From Pycnopodia helianthoides (lineage: Eukaryota > Echinodermata > Asteroidea > Forcipulatida > Asteriidae): 64,000 bases of DNA. Under the pieces are notes generated by a model that worked only from the letters and a program-made list of their open reading frames with translations, did no database searches and was not told the origin of the DNA. The stretch covers positions 5,894,510 through 5,958,509 of the forward strand of contig CM063244.1 of assembly GCA_032158295.1 (NCBI GenBank). Direction: 5' to 3'. Positions 1 to 11,700 of this stretch are shown piece by piece. Numbering within the stretch: the stretch's first letter is position 1; each line of letters begins with the position of its first letter. The position numbers and the translations under genes are program-made.

Positions 1-335
1 CATACCGGTATTCTCTATTTTGTCAATATTGTTTTCATGGGATGGCTGTCAGAAATCATACAAACAAACAGCCATACTCGCCAACACCCACTTTACAACT
101 ATATAACTTGAGTCACAGCAGTAATCATTGTACATAAGGGTATATGACTCGTTTTCTTAAGGCTTGTTTTACGAAGTTTGTTTTGTGTTTTGGTCAGAAC
201 TAGATTGGCAATTACCCAGTTTTAGGGTTAACATCACTTGCTCAACTTGACTAATCACACATGAATAAAGCGTTGATATCTTCATTACTGAATTCAAAGA
301 AATTTATTTGTTCTTAATGTTTTTTCAATTCACAG

Positions 336-369
336 AAAACAACCCACAACAAAGTCTGTCAAAAAAAAG
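336..369 (+). CDS. Small internal exon of an upstream gene (tentative)
   Basis: A 34-nt exon bounded by an AG acceptor after a T-rich tract (CAATTCACAG) and a GTACG donor. Read in phase 0 it gives a short basic peptide ending in KK and stops one base into a codon, which fits the two-base start of the exon at 1196. Joined, the reading runs KKGKTIRRPW into the SANT-like segment. The only support is splice signals and phase compatibility with the next exon. The rest of the gene must lie left of the window. Confidence 0.35.
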
Positions 370-783
370 GTACGTTTTCAGTATAATAGATTTTAAACTT
401 TGCTTGGTGGCTAGTGAGGTTTGCAAATTTACTAATATAAGTTGTAGCTCTGAAAATAACTAGTGGTGTGGTATCACTTTTGATCAGTATACTCTGTTCA
501 TTGTCAGGAGAAAGTAATTGAGACGAGGGGCTTTATGTCAAACAAACTTTTTGGTAGCATTGGTATACAATTCCTTTGGTCGGCTTCCAGCAAAGAACAC
601 CTGGCTCTCATTCTTCCTGACCAATGGATCTCTCTGTCCACAGTCAACCCCTATTCTCTGTCTAAGTTGGGTTATCAATCGCAATTTTGCTTAGTTGCCA
701 ATATAGGGCCACCCAACCCCTTACCCCTGCACTTGTTCCCAATTGACACAGTTCATTGAGCATACACCGCATTCAACACACTT

Positions 784-1135
784 CCAGTCACCCGTCTTTG
801 AACTTAATGAAGGTATAAAAGTCAGCCGTCTTTGCACTTCATGACGGTATAAAGTTCAGTGCTTTTCTGATGACAACAGAGTGTGAGCATATTGTCAAAA
901 CAGGAAGTTCTTTTTAGAACTCTTAGATATCTTCTAGGTGCTACAACAAACCTTTTATCCACTTGCCTGTAAATGTACATGTAGACCTCATCTCCTCTTC
1001 TGGGTATGAGCTCTTTTAATTAAATTCAAGTCAATTGAATTAATCTTTAATATATCCCTAAAAGGGTAATTAAAAAAGGAAGTTCTTTTTAGAACCCCAG
1101 CAAGAACTCTTAGATATTTTCTAGGTGCCCGTGGC
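784..1135. repeat. Short direct repeats in an intergenic or intronic stretch
   Basis: Two unrelated short duplications. A roughly 36-bp unit containing GTCTTTG...GGTATAAA occurs twice at 784-858. A roughly 45-bp unit around GGAAGTTCTTTTTAGAA ... TCTTAGATAT occurs at 902-945 and again at 1078-1130. No gene is supported in 370-1195. Confidence 0.5.
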
Positions 1136-1195
1136 ATCACCTATTTGAAATTCTCTGTAATGTTTGCTTTTTCACATTTCATGTTTTGTCTTCAG

Positions 1196-1407
1196 GGAAG
1201 ACCATCCGAAGACCCTGGTCCGCTCTGGAAAAGCAAGCAATATATGAGTCCTTTTGGACATGCTTCATAAAGCGCAATCGGATCCCAGGCAAGACGGCTT
1301 GTGAAGAAGCTCTATCAGCCCATCCTGTCCTACGATCTAGGGACTGGAGAGCTCTGAAATACTGGGTCAAAAATCATCTGGTTTCTGTTAGTAATAAAAA
1401 AAGGTAA
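1196..1407 (+). CDS. C-terminal exon with a SANT/Myb-like segment of an upstream gene
   Basis: The exon starts after a TTTTGTCTTCAG acceptor and reads about 70 codons to a TAA at 1405-1407. The peptide has the pattern RRPWS..EK..I...F..FIK....PGK..CE.....P.L..R.W..LKYWVKN followed by a basic end. I recognise this as the SANT/Myb-like C-terminal module of many uncharacterised animal proteins that otherwise carry zinc fingers or transposon-derived domains. DNA binding is an inference from that resemblance. The last bases (AAAAAAAG then GTAAAC) also look like a splice donor, so the true end could be downstream. Phase fits the exon at 336-369. This gene differs from the receptor genes to the right, though copy A's missing first exon could lie further left and enclose it. 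Confidence 0.5.
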
Positions 1408-2067
1408 ACCATTGGTAGTTTTTAAGTGCTGTGAAGATAGGCCTACTTACCCTATCAGTCATTGATTTTACATTAGTCTATTAGATCATAGAGGTAAGAT
1501 GTAGGGCCACTATTGACACTTTGTGTTTTGGGGTATTGAGAACCAACAAAAAGGTTGATGAAGTCTTTTTAAAGAATGAGTTAAATATTATGAGAGCCTG
1601 ATGCAAATAAAGAAAAAGATTAAATTTAAATAAAATCTGCATACCTGAAAAAAATGCACATTGCCATGACAACCAATAATTCCATCACGATGTCAGATAG
1701 CCAAACATCATTTGTGACAAGTTGGTATAAGATTGGTTTAACTATTTGGACTAATGGAGGAATGCTTGATCTCTCAACACCCACTACTAAGATTACTGCA
1801 TAATAGAAGTTGTGTTGTGTGCACACTGTAAAGGGAAAATAAACAATCAGCTTGAACAGACAATTATTAGGGGAGGGGGGGGGTGATGCAAGGGCCAATA
1901 ATTTTTCATGGAACTCATGGAATATGCCTCTTGGAATAAAAAAGGCTACAACTGAATTAAAGTAAAAAGAAAAACAGTGTATTATCTTTGAAATACATTA
2001 CTTGTTAATTACTAAATGAGATAGGAACATAGAGTATACATGTATGCACATTTGGTGCATTTGGTAT
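1408..2067. other. Non-coding stretch with nothing recognised
   Basis: AT-rich sequence with stops in all frames. No splice-bounded open reading, foldback or tRNA-like box was recognised. Confidence 0.5.
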
Positions 2068-2815
2068 GAAAGAACATACTATTATGGCACAAGTCCACAC
2101 AAAAAGTGTGTAATAGTGAAGTAAACCAAAGTCCACATATTGTATGAAAGAACATACTATTATGGCACAAGTCCACACAAAAAGTGTGTAATAGTGAAGT
2201 AAACCAAAGTCCACATATTGTATGAAAGAATAGACTATTATGGCACAAGTCCACAAAAGGTGTGTAATATTGAAAGAAACCAAAGTCCACATATTGTATG
2301 AAAGAACAGACTATTATTGCACTAAGTCCACACAAAAGGTGTGTAACTAATGGTGAAGTAAACCAAAGTCCACATATTGTATGAAAGAACAGACTATTAT
2401 GGCACAAGTCCACACAAAAAGTGTGTAATATTGAAATAAACCAAAGTCCACATATTGTATGAAAGAACATACTATTATGGCACAAGTCCACACAAAAAGT
2501 GTGTAACTAATAGTGAAGTAAACCAAGTCCACACATTGTATGAAAGAACATACTATTATGGCACAAGTCCACACAAAAAGTGTGTAATAGTGAAGTAAAC
2601 CAAAGTCCACATATTGTATGAAAGAACATACTATTATGGCACAAGTCCACACAAAAAGTGTGTAATAGTGAAGTAAACCAAAGTCCACATATTGTATGAA
2701 AGAGCATACAATTATGGCACAAGTCCACACAAAAAGTGTGAAATAGTGAAGTAAAACAAAGTCCACACATTGTATTAAAGAACAGACTATGGCACAAGTC
2801 CACACTTCGTATGCT
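2068..2815 (+). repeat. 78-bp tandem repeat (minisatellite), about 9 to 10 units
   Basis: Units start with GAAAGAACATACTATTATGG and recur every 78 bp (2068, 2146, 2224 and on). Each carries CACAAGTCCACAC and GTAAACCAAAGTCCACA. Units differ by a few substitutions and by 3-4 nt indels (GTAATAGTG versus GTAACTAATAGTG). Long antisense open frames here, rich in VDLCHNS and FHTICGLW, follow from a period divisible by three and are not a gene. Confidence 0.93.
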
Positions 2816-3125
2816 GCAGCACATGTCCACACAAAGTATGTTAATGGTGTGTACACACAAGTCCACATAAATCATGCAATGTTACACTACATCAAAGAAG
2901 GTCCACACAACAAATGTACTGTGTCGCTCCTTTACAAGGTCCACACAACTTATGTAGTGCCAGTATGTGTGTGTGTGTGTGTGTGGACACACAGAAGGGC
3001 ATATGTGGGATCCTGACAACAATGGAACAATGGACCCCACAAGGTCATTTCAATAGGAACAATTGGGCCCCACAAGGGAATTCTTCAGAAAAGGGAATAA
3101 TAGAACAACAATAGCAGTACCCCAC
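2816..3125 (+). repeat. Degenerate GTCCACA-containing continuation plus (GT)n
   Basis: After the regular array, GTCCACA keeps recurring at irregular spacing (CATGTCCACACAAAG, CAAGTCCACATAAAT, AAGGTCCACACAAC). A (GT)n run sits at about 2965-2983. Two copies of CCCCACAAGG follow. This looks like a decayed shoulder of the 78-bp array. Confidence 0.6.
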
Positions 3126-3239
3126 AAACCGGATCCGTAAGGATGTGTGTTATATGGGTTGTCTGTTTGCGGGCGTGCGTGTGCGTGCATGTGTGTTCAT
3201 GTGTGTGTGCAAATTATAACTCGAGGAGGACTCAAATGT

Positions 3240-4110
3240 CAGCTCAAAACTTGGTGTATGGATTGGTCTTGGAGTCCCTCGAAAGTGTATTGTTTGTGGA
3301 CCCCCCCCCCAGTCAAATGGCAAGGTCATTGTGGCTAAAACAAAAGAAATCTTGTCCGAGTGTTAACTCAAGGACTTGGCATATCAAATCCAAACTTGGT
3401 GTGTGGATTGGTCTTGGGATCCCCCAGAAGCCTTTTTTTTTTTTTTACCCCCCTCAGTTTAATATTAAGGTGATTATGGCTTAAACAAAAGAAATGTTGT
3501 CTGAGCGATAACACAAGGAGGATTTGGCATATCAACTTCAAACTTGGTTTGTGGATCAGTCTTGGGATCCCTAAAAAGACTTTTGTTTTTGGACCCCCTA
3601 AGTTAAATATTCAGGTCATTATGGCCAAAACAAAAGAAATGTTGTCCGAGCAATAACTTGTAAAGGACTTGTCACATCAACTCCGAACTTGGTTTGTGGA
3701 TTGGTCTTAGCCTTACAATACAGAAGCCTACTGAATTTGTGGTTCAAATGTCAAGGTTGAAATAAAAAGTGGCATTTAACCTTTTAAAGAGAATTTAGGT
3801 TGTGTAAATTGGTCCTGCTACCCCCTCCCAACCCGACCCTGCCCTTCCACCACCCCTTCCCCACCCATCCTCCCCTCCTCCCCTTCCCCAACCCCTTCCC
3901 CCACCCTCGGAAGTATATTGTTTTTGCCCCCCCCGCCTCCCCAGGTCAAATGTACGGTCAATTTTATTAAAATAAAATAATAAATGCCTAAAAAAAAAGA
4001 AATTATGTCCCAGTGACAACTTCAGACAGACTTGGCATATGAACTCCAAACTGGTGTGTGGATTGGTCTCGGGATACAGAAGCCTCCTATTTTTAGACCA
4101 CCTGGGTCAA
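3240..4110 (+). repeat. Degenerate tandem repeat of about 146 bp
   Basis: Recurrences of AACTTGGTGTGTGGATTGGT and close variants start at 3248, 3393, 3541, 3686 and 4047. Between them come AGAAGCC..TTTTT, GGACCCCC, GTTAAATAT..AGGTCATTATGGC, CAAAAGAAATGTTGTCCGAG and ACTTGGCATATCAACTCC in the same order. The spacing is 145-148 bp for the first four. A C-rich and A-rich insertion at about 3800-4010 pushes the last one out. Confidence 0.8.
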
Positions 4111-4164
4111 ATGTCAAGAAACGGACTGGCTTGCGGGGCATTTGTGTTTACCAAACACAACTTT

Positions 4165-4198
4165 TCTTGTTACCAATAGTGTCCAGTGCCTTTAACAG
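4165..4198. mobile_element. Truncated right end of a TTAA foldback element
   Basis: ACCAATAGTGTCCAGTGCCTTTAA matches the right terminus of the elements at 42671-43027 and 45003-45379. Only the terminus is present. Confidence 0.55.
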
Positions 4199-4406
4199 TC
4201 CCTCACCTAATACCAATACACCAGAGCTAGCCCGAACATCTGACGTCACACTTCGAGGCTCGTGTTTTACGCCAGAGACCTGCTTTGAACGTTTTGGAGG
4301 AATCCGGACAAACGCACCTTTGACCTCGCATCCCATTGCAGTCTTGCAGATAGGGGGACCAGTTGAACAGGGGACCAGCAGCAGTGACCATCTCTTTGAC
4401 AAATAG
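4199..4406 (+). other. Open stretch of unknown nature
   Basis: A + frame stays open here for about 70 codons to a stop at 4404-4406. It is not low-complexity, and no family is recognised. A CAG acceptor-like site lies at its left edge, directly after the TTAA element terminus, but the opposite strand is open too. It could be a terminal exon or a repeat fragment. I do not claim a gene. Confidence 0.15.
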
Positions 4407-4414
4407 ACCGGTTC

Positions 4415-4442
4415 CTGTCCTTATCCTTGCGGATAAGGACAG
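4415..4442. repeat. Perfect 12-bp stem, 4-nt loop hairpin
   Basis: CTGTCCTTATCC, loop TTGC, then GGATAAGGACAG. No U-run follows. It lies just after the stop of the open stretch at 4199-4406. Confidence 0.85.
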
Positions 4443-4944
4443 CGTACCAGTCTACACCAGAGCAAGCTAACATGAAATAATGACAGCAAGTCGGGAATCA
4501 TGAGGGCCCTTTGGACTCGAGAGTTCCATGATCAAAAAAGTTGGTCATCTTGTGTTGATCATTAAATTCCTGTATACACTCCGGTCAGACATTACATCCA
4601 TGCACTATAGATACTCTTGAGTTTATAGAGACGGAAAAAAAAGAAAACATATATAAATGCTTTTCGTCATGAGAGGTGATGGAGAATCTAAACAAACGAT
4701 CTTAACGTCTTCCTTATAACATTTAGAGTTCCTGTAATTGTTTGGAGTTGTTGGATTAATTGAGACTTAAAGTTCCTGATATTTTTAAGGCGTTTTAAAA
4801 ATCTGATATAATGGCCTTTGCAAAGTCCTTTGAACTTCAATGATTAAAGTGATGCCGTAGCAATAATAGCAATCTACTTACAATCTACGTACATTTCAAG
4901 TATGTACGAGAACTTTCAAGAGAATATTAAGTGAAAAAAATGAA

Positions 4945-6305
4945 AATGTTCCAGCTTCCAGCTTCGACCGGACGTAAAGGTCAAATTGGGTAACACCTTT
5001 TGAAAGAATTGTAGAATTATTAAAGGGCTTTTAGATAATACAATGATTATTAATATACCACGTTTGGTTCCTTGCACTGAGGCACTTGGCCACAGAGCAC
5101 TGACACATATCAAGAAAAATATAACCATTTCAAAACGGTAGATCCCAACCCCGTGATACTCCTTGATATCCTGCAGTGTACCAATACACACGTTTTAGGA
5201 GGGGTGTCAATCAACAGGGGTCGTCAATTTGGTCAGGAGGGGTGGTGAAAAGTAGGTAATGCACTAACTCCCATCTCTGAGGCACGTGCCTCACAGAGCA
5301 CTACCACAGCTTGGTGGTAAGGCATGTTGTGTCTGACCGCTCTTGGTTCAATGGGCTTTTGTGAATGAAGGTCTTGTGATCTTGTGCCGACCGACAGCAC
5401 ACTGGTTTAGCAAACATAAACCATTGAGATAAGGCAGAACAGACCCTCTTAACCTATCAAATGGGCCTGCCACACCTTTGTGACAGGATGCTGTAACTCC
5501 GTTTCATTGTCCGGTTTCGACCAAAAGTAAAGGTCACATGGGGTCACACTTTGTTTACAAAATGTACAATGCCTCATGAGCTTTTAGAATGTGCAAAGAT
5601 CTGATATGTAGCATTGTTGGTTCTCTAGATATGATTTAAAAACAATATTAACCTTTGATTTAATGTAATAACGCCATCGATGATGTCATCATCCCGAACA
5701 AAATTGCGGTTTCATGTACACACTAAGGTCTAACTACATGGTCAGTTTCAAGTCTGAATGAGCTTTACTTTTTGTGAAATCTTCCGGAGAATATAAAGGG
5801 AGAAGAAGAAGATGCAGAAAAAAATAGAGATACAATTTTTGTGAAAACAAAAACAATTTGTTTGGTGTAGAGCTGGTGAAAAGTAAAGAGAAAACTTGAT
5901 AAACATGTCTTTGCAGGAAATATTTGATATATGTGAAGTTAATCTTTTTTTACCGTAATTACTGAAAGAAATTTCATACGGTGCAAAGATCGTTGATGTA
6001 ACAATTATGGTTCTCAGAAATCAAGTATAAGTGTATTTTGAACTGTTTAAGCCTGCCGCAAGAGGGCGCTCTTGATTTTTATGACATCACCGGTACTATG
6101 GTTTTATACTGACCCTTGCCAGACACTAACATCGTTAAAAAGAAACCCCCCAAATAAAAATTTTTAAATTAAAAAGCACTTCCGGGTTTCGGCCTGAAGT
6201 AAAGATCAAATCAGGTCACACTTTGTGATATAAAGAGTACCCCAAGAGCTTTCATATCTTGCAAAGATCTTGTCTATAGGTATTACAGTTCTCAAGGTAT
6301 GAATA
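4945..6305 (+). repeat. Three degenerate copies of a dispersed repeat
   Basis: Blocks at about 4955-5045, 5510-5640 and 6180-6305 share the order CGACC..AAGTAAAGGTCA, GGGTCACACTTTG, AAAGAGCTTTTAGA, GCAAAGATCT, GTTCTC..GATATGA. They sit about 550-650 bp apart. No coding frame is supported between 4443 and 6308. Confidence 0.6.
5278..5293. repeat. Perfect 16-bp palindrome
   Basis: TGAGGCACGTGCCTCA is its own reverse complement and holds a CACGTG E-box core. No promoter is recognised nearby. Confidence 0.6.
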
Positions 6306-6308
6306 TTT

Positions 6309-6800
6309 GAAACTCAAGGCATTTTCATCAAGAACATTTTATCCATCCCATTTTATCCATAAAAAAGCACTGTACTGGCATGCGGTTGTTCACAGCAGAT
6401 ACCAACTGCATATCTGGCTCTATTGAGGGCAGCATTCAATTGGACAGCACAAACATCTAAAAAAGTCACCTACAGGCTATCTTTGGAGATTAAAATTCAA
6501 CATACTTTTATTGATTTGTAATCAACGGGGGCACTTCATACGAAACAATTTCGGAAGATGCTAACTATCTTTACCACCTTTACAACAAGTAGGCTTTTGG
6601 ATAAAAAATCCACAATTTCTTTTTCGGGGTCCTTACCGAAAAATGACCCTTCATGTACCTTTAAAGCTTAAGCAATAAGCTAATAAAGTTTGTGTTGTAC
6701 TTGCTGGACTTGTTTGGTATCTGACGGTCCTGTTCCTTATTGCTAAAAATGATTGGACTTGGTCAAATGGTCCATTTTGGGTATTTTAAGCCCCGCTGGT
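6309..6800 (+). other. Left limit of homology with copy B intron 2
   Basis: From about 6309 (AACTCAAGGCATTTTCATCA) this sequence aligns with 49535-49960, the intron before copy B exon 3. To the left the alignment stops inside a repeat. The exon 2 that lies about 890 bp upstream of this point in copy B is not found upstream of it here. Confidence 0.7.
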
Positions 6801-7384
6801 AAATCGAATCTCCAGGGTTACAAAGTTTTGAAGTAACAATTATGTTTTGAAACATCTCATGAGTACGCATGTTAATATTTAGTTGTATCAATATTTTCAA
6901 TGTTTCATTGTTTTTAGCTATAAACCATCAATAATTTGTTGTGTGTTAACAAACCATTTCAATAGAATGATGTCTTACTGGGACTAATTCAGTTTAAGTA
7001 CCACCGATTCCGATCTCTACAGAGACACTGCAGCACATTATACATTGCATACAGTTATAATGAGCTCGCTGATTCCTTGTTAACCAGCAACACGTCTTCA
7101 ATCAAGTGTAACTTTGCACAGGATGATAAAATGACAAAATAAACTCACTCCCAGTGTTTTAAATAAAAAAAATCTAAAATTGGGCTAAAGACCGCCAAGT
7201 TTCAATGACCCCCCCCCCGAAATTTGTTTCCCCGTCCCCTATCCATCTTTCCTTTTTGGGGTAAATATTAACACCCATACCTACCATTATTGGCAGCATA
7301 TTGCGCCACCGCACCTTGTAAACCATTACATTGTGCTATAAAATGCATAGGTCTCATACTTCAAAACGTAGCTCCACATACATG

Positions 7385-7467
7385 GCAGGTAAAAATACTG
7401 AGCGCTTTGTATCCTTTGGCAAAAGGCGCTATATAAATACAGTTATTATTATTATTATTATTATTAT
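7385..7467 (+). mobile_element. SINE or LINE 3' tail with (TTA)n
   Basis: GAGCGCTTTGTATCC, then GGCGCTATATAAATACAG and eight or so TTA repeats. This is the typical 3' end of tRNA-derived SINEs and their partner LINEs. The element's 5' part is not recognised. Confidence 0.6.
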
Positions 7468-8594
7468 CAGTTGAAATCGGCTTTTTCCAATTTTTTCCCC
7501 AAATGAATTTTAATTTAGGGATACAGTCGTTTGACCAGTTCTGGATCCCTTTTTGAATACACATTGTTTTTTTATGCAATCTCTCTGACATCTTTTAAGA
7601 AAAAGTTGAACAGTTTACCTAAACATGTCATAAAACTCACCAAGTACCCACTAACTAAAACAAGCTTAATACTTTTGAAGAGGCTTCGAGAAAAGTATCG
7701 TCACTGGATTCTATTCTGGATCAGTAGCATGCCCTCTATTGCAAACCCGTACTCCTATTCATAAAACTGTCTCTCAAGGACATAAACTTCACAAGTGTGT
7801 TGGCATGGAGGTGGACTTCCTTTCGCCAGTGAATGTCATGTAAGTTTCTTAAACAGCAGTGCAAAAACACAAACGACAAAAACACAAGACAACAGCAAAG
7901 GCAAATGAAAAAGTGAAGCGCGCCTAAAAGCAACATTGACCCGAATAATAGCTATTCTTACAGACGCAAACCTCCTCTAAGTTTCATTTTCTCACAAAAA
8001 ACAACAACATTACTACATGAACAGTAATGTGTCTTAAAAGCAATAGGCCTAAATAAACTTTTTACTGCAGCCATATGATTTCACCTCACTTAGTGCGACA
8101 CCATTTGACGCAATGAGATGTTGAGTGATCCTGAAGTGGTCAAGGGTACGATGCTCCCCCCCCCCCAAGTTGATTTTGGTAATTTCATCTCTTCAAAAAA
8201 AAACTAGACGACTGCTCAGTATTTACGTGAAATATTTTTTAGACATTCTTAGCATTTTACATAAATGTTATTCGCCCTGGCATTCAAAATTTTAAAGGTG
8301 AGAAAATTTAACAGCGTTTAACAGCGTCAACCTTTCAAAATAATGATCAATATCGCAGACAAACTTTAGAAAAAATTGCCATCATTTATTTGTCGATGAT
8401 GTTTGGCACCTTATTTTAGGTTTGTTGGTTTATTTGATGTTAATCTTCACGTGTACAAACAGAAATTGGTAATGAGAGAAGTAAATTAATTGTTTGGTCA
8501 TTGCAAAGTTGAAGTGATCCGAAACTGGTCAATAATCCCGAACTGGTCAAATGACTGTACTATTTGTCTCAATTGCCTCCGATCCACTCTGCTG

Positions 8595-8735
8595 ACATTT
8601 GTCCGGATCCCTTCGTTCTTTCAGATGGCTGCAAGAATCAAGACAGACTAAATCTAACCGTGGAAGAAATAAGCAAGAATTTCCAGTTGGAGCAGTATAC
8701 CTGTCTGAGTGTCTCTACAGTAATTGACCCGTGTC
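8595..8735 (+). CDS. Copy A exon 3: start of ectodomain lobe D1
   Basis: Homologous to copy B exon at 50136-50303 (CPDPF...EQYTCLSVSTVIDP versus CPNPF...EQYTCLSISTAIDP). It has four cysteines where B has two, and a conserved N-glycosylation site (NLT versus NIT). The donor is GTAAG. The base pair before the homologous start is TG, not AG, so this acceptor should not work. The nearest AG (8623-8624, TTCTTTCAG) is in the same phase and would drop 10 codons including the first cysteine. Confidence 0.75.
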
Positions 8736-11700
8736 GTAAGTTCATGCCACTGGACCCAAATTCATAGAGCGCTGCTCCACAGTAAGGTCATTGATTGGTA
8801 TATGTCAACATAATGCTGATTTATTGGCAACATTATACAGAAAGATACAATAAAAGTTACACGTAAAAGTTTCTGCTTAATGCAGTGTTTATTTGCTGAG
8901 GTGAGAAAACAGCACAAAACAGTCATGGTATTTTCATAGAGCATTGAATTACATCCACATTTTAGCGAGATGACAACAGGTATCAACGGCATGTCTGGCA
9001 GTAGCACTCGCGAACGGATACCAGCACTCAGAAATTTGAGAAACGATTCATGCATGGTTCAGATTCAAAATGTACTTATGGTCATTAATTTTTGGAGTAG
9101 TTGCCAATCTATGACCCTACCTTTAACGATAAGCAAATTTTCAGACTAACGGTAACAGACAATTTTGCTTAAGCTTAACCACTTCGGGTCGGTATTCCTA
9201 AAATTGTCCATGCCCACCTGTGGTCTTATTTTGGTGATTGTTTTGGAGCTTATTGAGTAATAATATTCCTATGAAAAAATTGTTGCCACAATAAAACCCT
9301 GACTTGACAAAGGAAAAACAACAAAGGTTCTCATAATTATATTGGGATTTGATGTTATCATGTGAGAAAATACGAGTATAGGCACTGATTTGCAGAACCT
9401 CGGCCGATAATCTGCTAATGTATGCTGGAATCTGAGAATGCTGGGACTTACCTCCCATTGAGCCAAATATAATGACGAACAATGGTGGCAGCCTGCCCAT
9501 TCTTGTATGCCGCATTTGTACAACAACAGGACAAAGATTTGGAATCGGGGGCTACACAATAACTACTGGAAAGGGATTTTACAAGGCGTGTTTTCCAGAA
9601 CCTGGTGTCACTCTTTGTATGGGTGAAACGACTAGAGCGGGATTTGGTTCAAGTCAATTTTCTTTGTTCAAACTAAAATTATTTAAAAATCTACCCAGTC
9701 AGTTTCCCTTGTGGTTTATTACTCGATATTTTATATTAAAAAGTCGCATCCCCTTATTAAGGTGATCCCCTGGCTGCCGCTTCCCAGGTTGTATCATAAA
9801 CTTGGGTGTGATCCCTGGCTACACGGCAGTTTACGGTTGAATTAATGGCTTTTGATTGGCACCCCAAACAATGATATTGACAAAATAGGGAGGCCGCCAA
9901 CATAGGGCTAGATAGCTCAGTTGGTTCAAGGTTCAAGGTTCAAGGACGTAAATCCGTAAGTCGTTAGTTCAAATCACGCTCTTGTCAATTTTTCTTTGTT
10001 CAAACCGCAACTATTTAAAATCTACCCAGTCAGCTTCCCTTGTGGTTTATTACTCGATAACAATAGTAAATGGCATAAAAAGAGCGCTGAAAAGGGGCTT
10101 AAAGAAATTCAAATGGAAACCACCTTTTTTATTTGGCCAGAAATACCCCTCGGGCACCTCCTTGTGCCCCAGCCTATTACTTTACCCTAGTTTCAGCGCT
10201 GATTTCCTGGCATGCAAGATATGTTATACACTGGTCACAAGATAAATATTTTACGTTTTGTGTCATTATTTTATCACATGAGTTCAAGAATTGGAGATAT
10301 TGTTTGATGTTTTCTTTAGATTGAGTTGTCTACAAATTGTGCCTGCAGGAAGTTCAGGCTCTGCCTGTCGGAAACACAGAAATGCCACATATTAGGATGT
10401 ATACAGTGAGCCAGGCGCGTAGAAAGGTGTTAAATAGTTAGGTGTCCATTTATAGTTACAATCCCTGTGAGCAGTGGCGCTAATCAGTATAAAAATCTTG
10501 ACAACAGTATATCCTCCCCAAGAAAAGTAAAACATGTTTTTTTTTACGGTATTAGCTCTATACTAACATTGTTTTGAATGTCGTGTCCTGTGCATGCGGG
10601 TGCTGTATTACATGTAGCATTATATTTTCACTAGCTGTAGGATCACGTGACTAGTGAAATTTTCAATCTCTACCCCAACTCACAGGCTAAAGTGCATTTT
10701 TAAGGAAGACTTAAGAAGATTCAGACTCACCACTACCACTTGGTTTGGGCTTTTTTAGTTGAAAACTTATTTCATTATGTCTGAATTTTTGAACATGCAA
10801 AAGGTGGGGCGTACGCGCCTGCGTAAGTGAGCTGCTTACCATGTATGTACTTGTAAAATAAACTTTCTTTGAATTAAAAACACAATGTTTCTTTTGGGTC
10901 CTTTTTAGCTGCAGCAACAATGATGACGATTCGGCTGTCACTCAGAGGGAAAGAAGTCCCAGATCTAAATGCATACCTCAGAAGTGACCTGGAATACAAT
11001 TCTTCCGAAACTGTAAGGACACAAATCAAAAGTGGTGGTTGCACCAGATCCTTGCTTGATCATTTTATAACAACGCCACAACGACGACGAACTGTCGCCA
11101 CCAACACCACAACCTCCGTCACCAACACCACTACCACCACCACCACCACCACAATTAACCACCACCACCACCACAACCACCACCACAACCACACCGCCAC
11201 TGCCGCCACCACAACCACCATCACCACCACCACCACCACCACAATTAATCACCACCATCACCACAACCACCACCACAACCACACCGCCACTGTCACCACC
11301 ACAACCACCACCACCAACACAACCACCACCACCAAAACAACCACCACCACCACCACCATCACCACAACACAAACACCACCACCACCACCACCACAATTAA
11401 CCACCACCACCACAACCACCACCACAACCACACCGCCACTGCTGCCACCACAACCACCATCACCAACACCACCACCACCACAATTAACCACCACCACAAC
11501 CACCACCACAACCACACCGCCACTGACACCACCACAACCACCACCACCAACACAACCACCACCACCAAAACAACCACCACCACCACCACCACAATTAACC
11601 AAAGACACAACCACCACAACCACAACCACCACCACCATCACCACCACAACAACAAACACCACCACAACCACCACTGCCACTGCACAAACCACCACCACCA

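Noticed and set aside
1481..1500. Splice donor GAGGTAAGATG as the end of a copy A first exon
   Set aside because: All three frames upstream of it contain stops within about 30 nt and no ATG with a signal peptide precedes it.
2005..2875. Overlapping minus-strand frames of 95-173 codons with repeated LCHNS and YTLFVWTCAI
   Set aside because: The 78-bp period is a multiple of three, so all frames without a stop in one unit stay open. No start or splice context.
5820..5890. Possible copy A exon 2 (weak match to TTTTGTGAAACAATT)
   Set aside because: No acceptor in phase and stops in the required frame; it lies inside a dispersed repeat.
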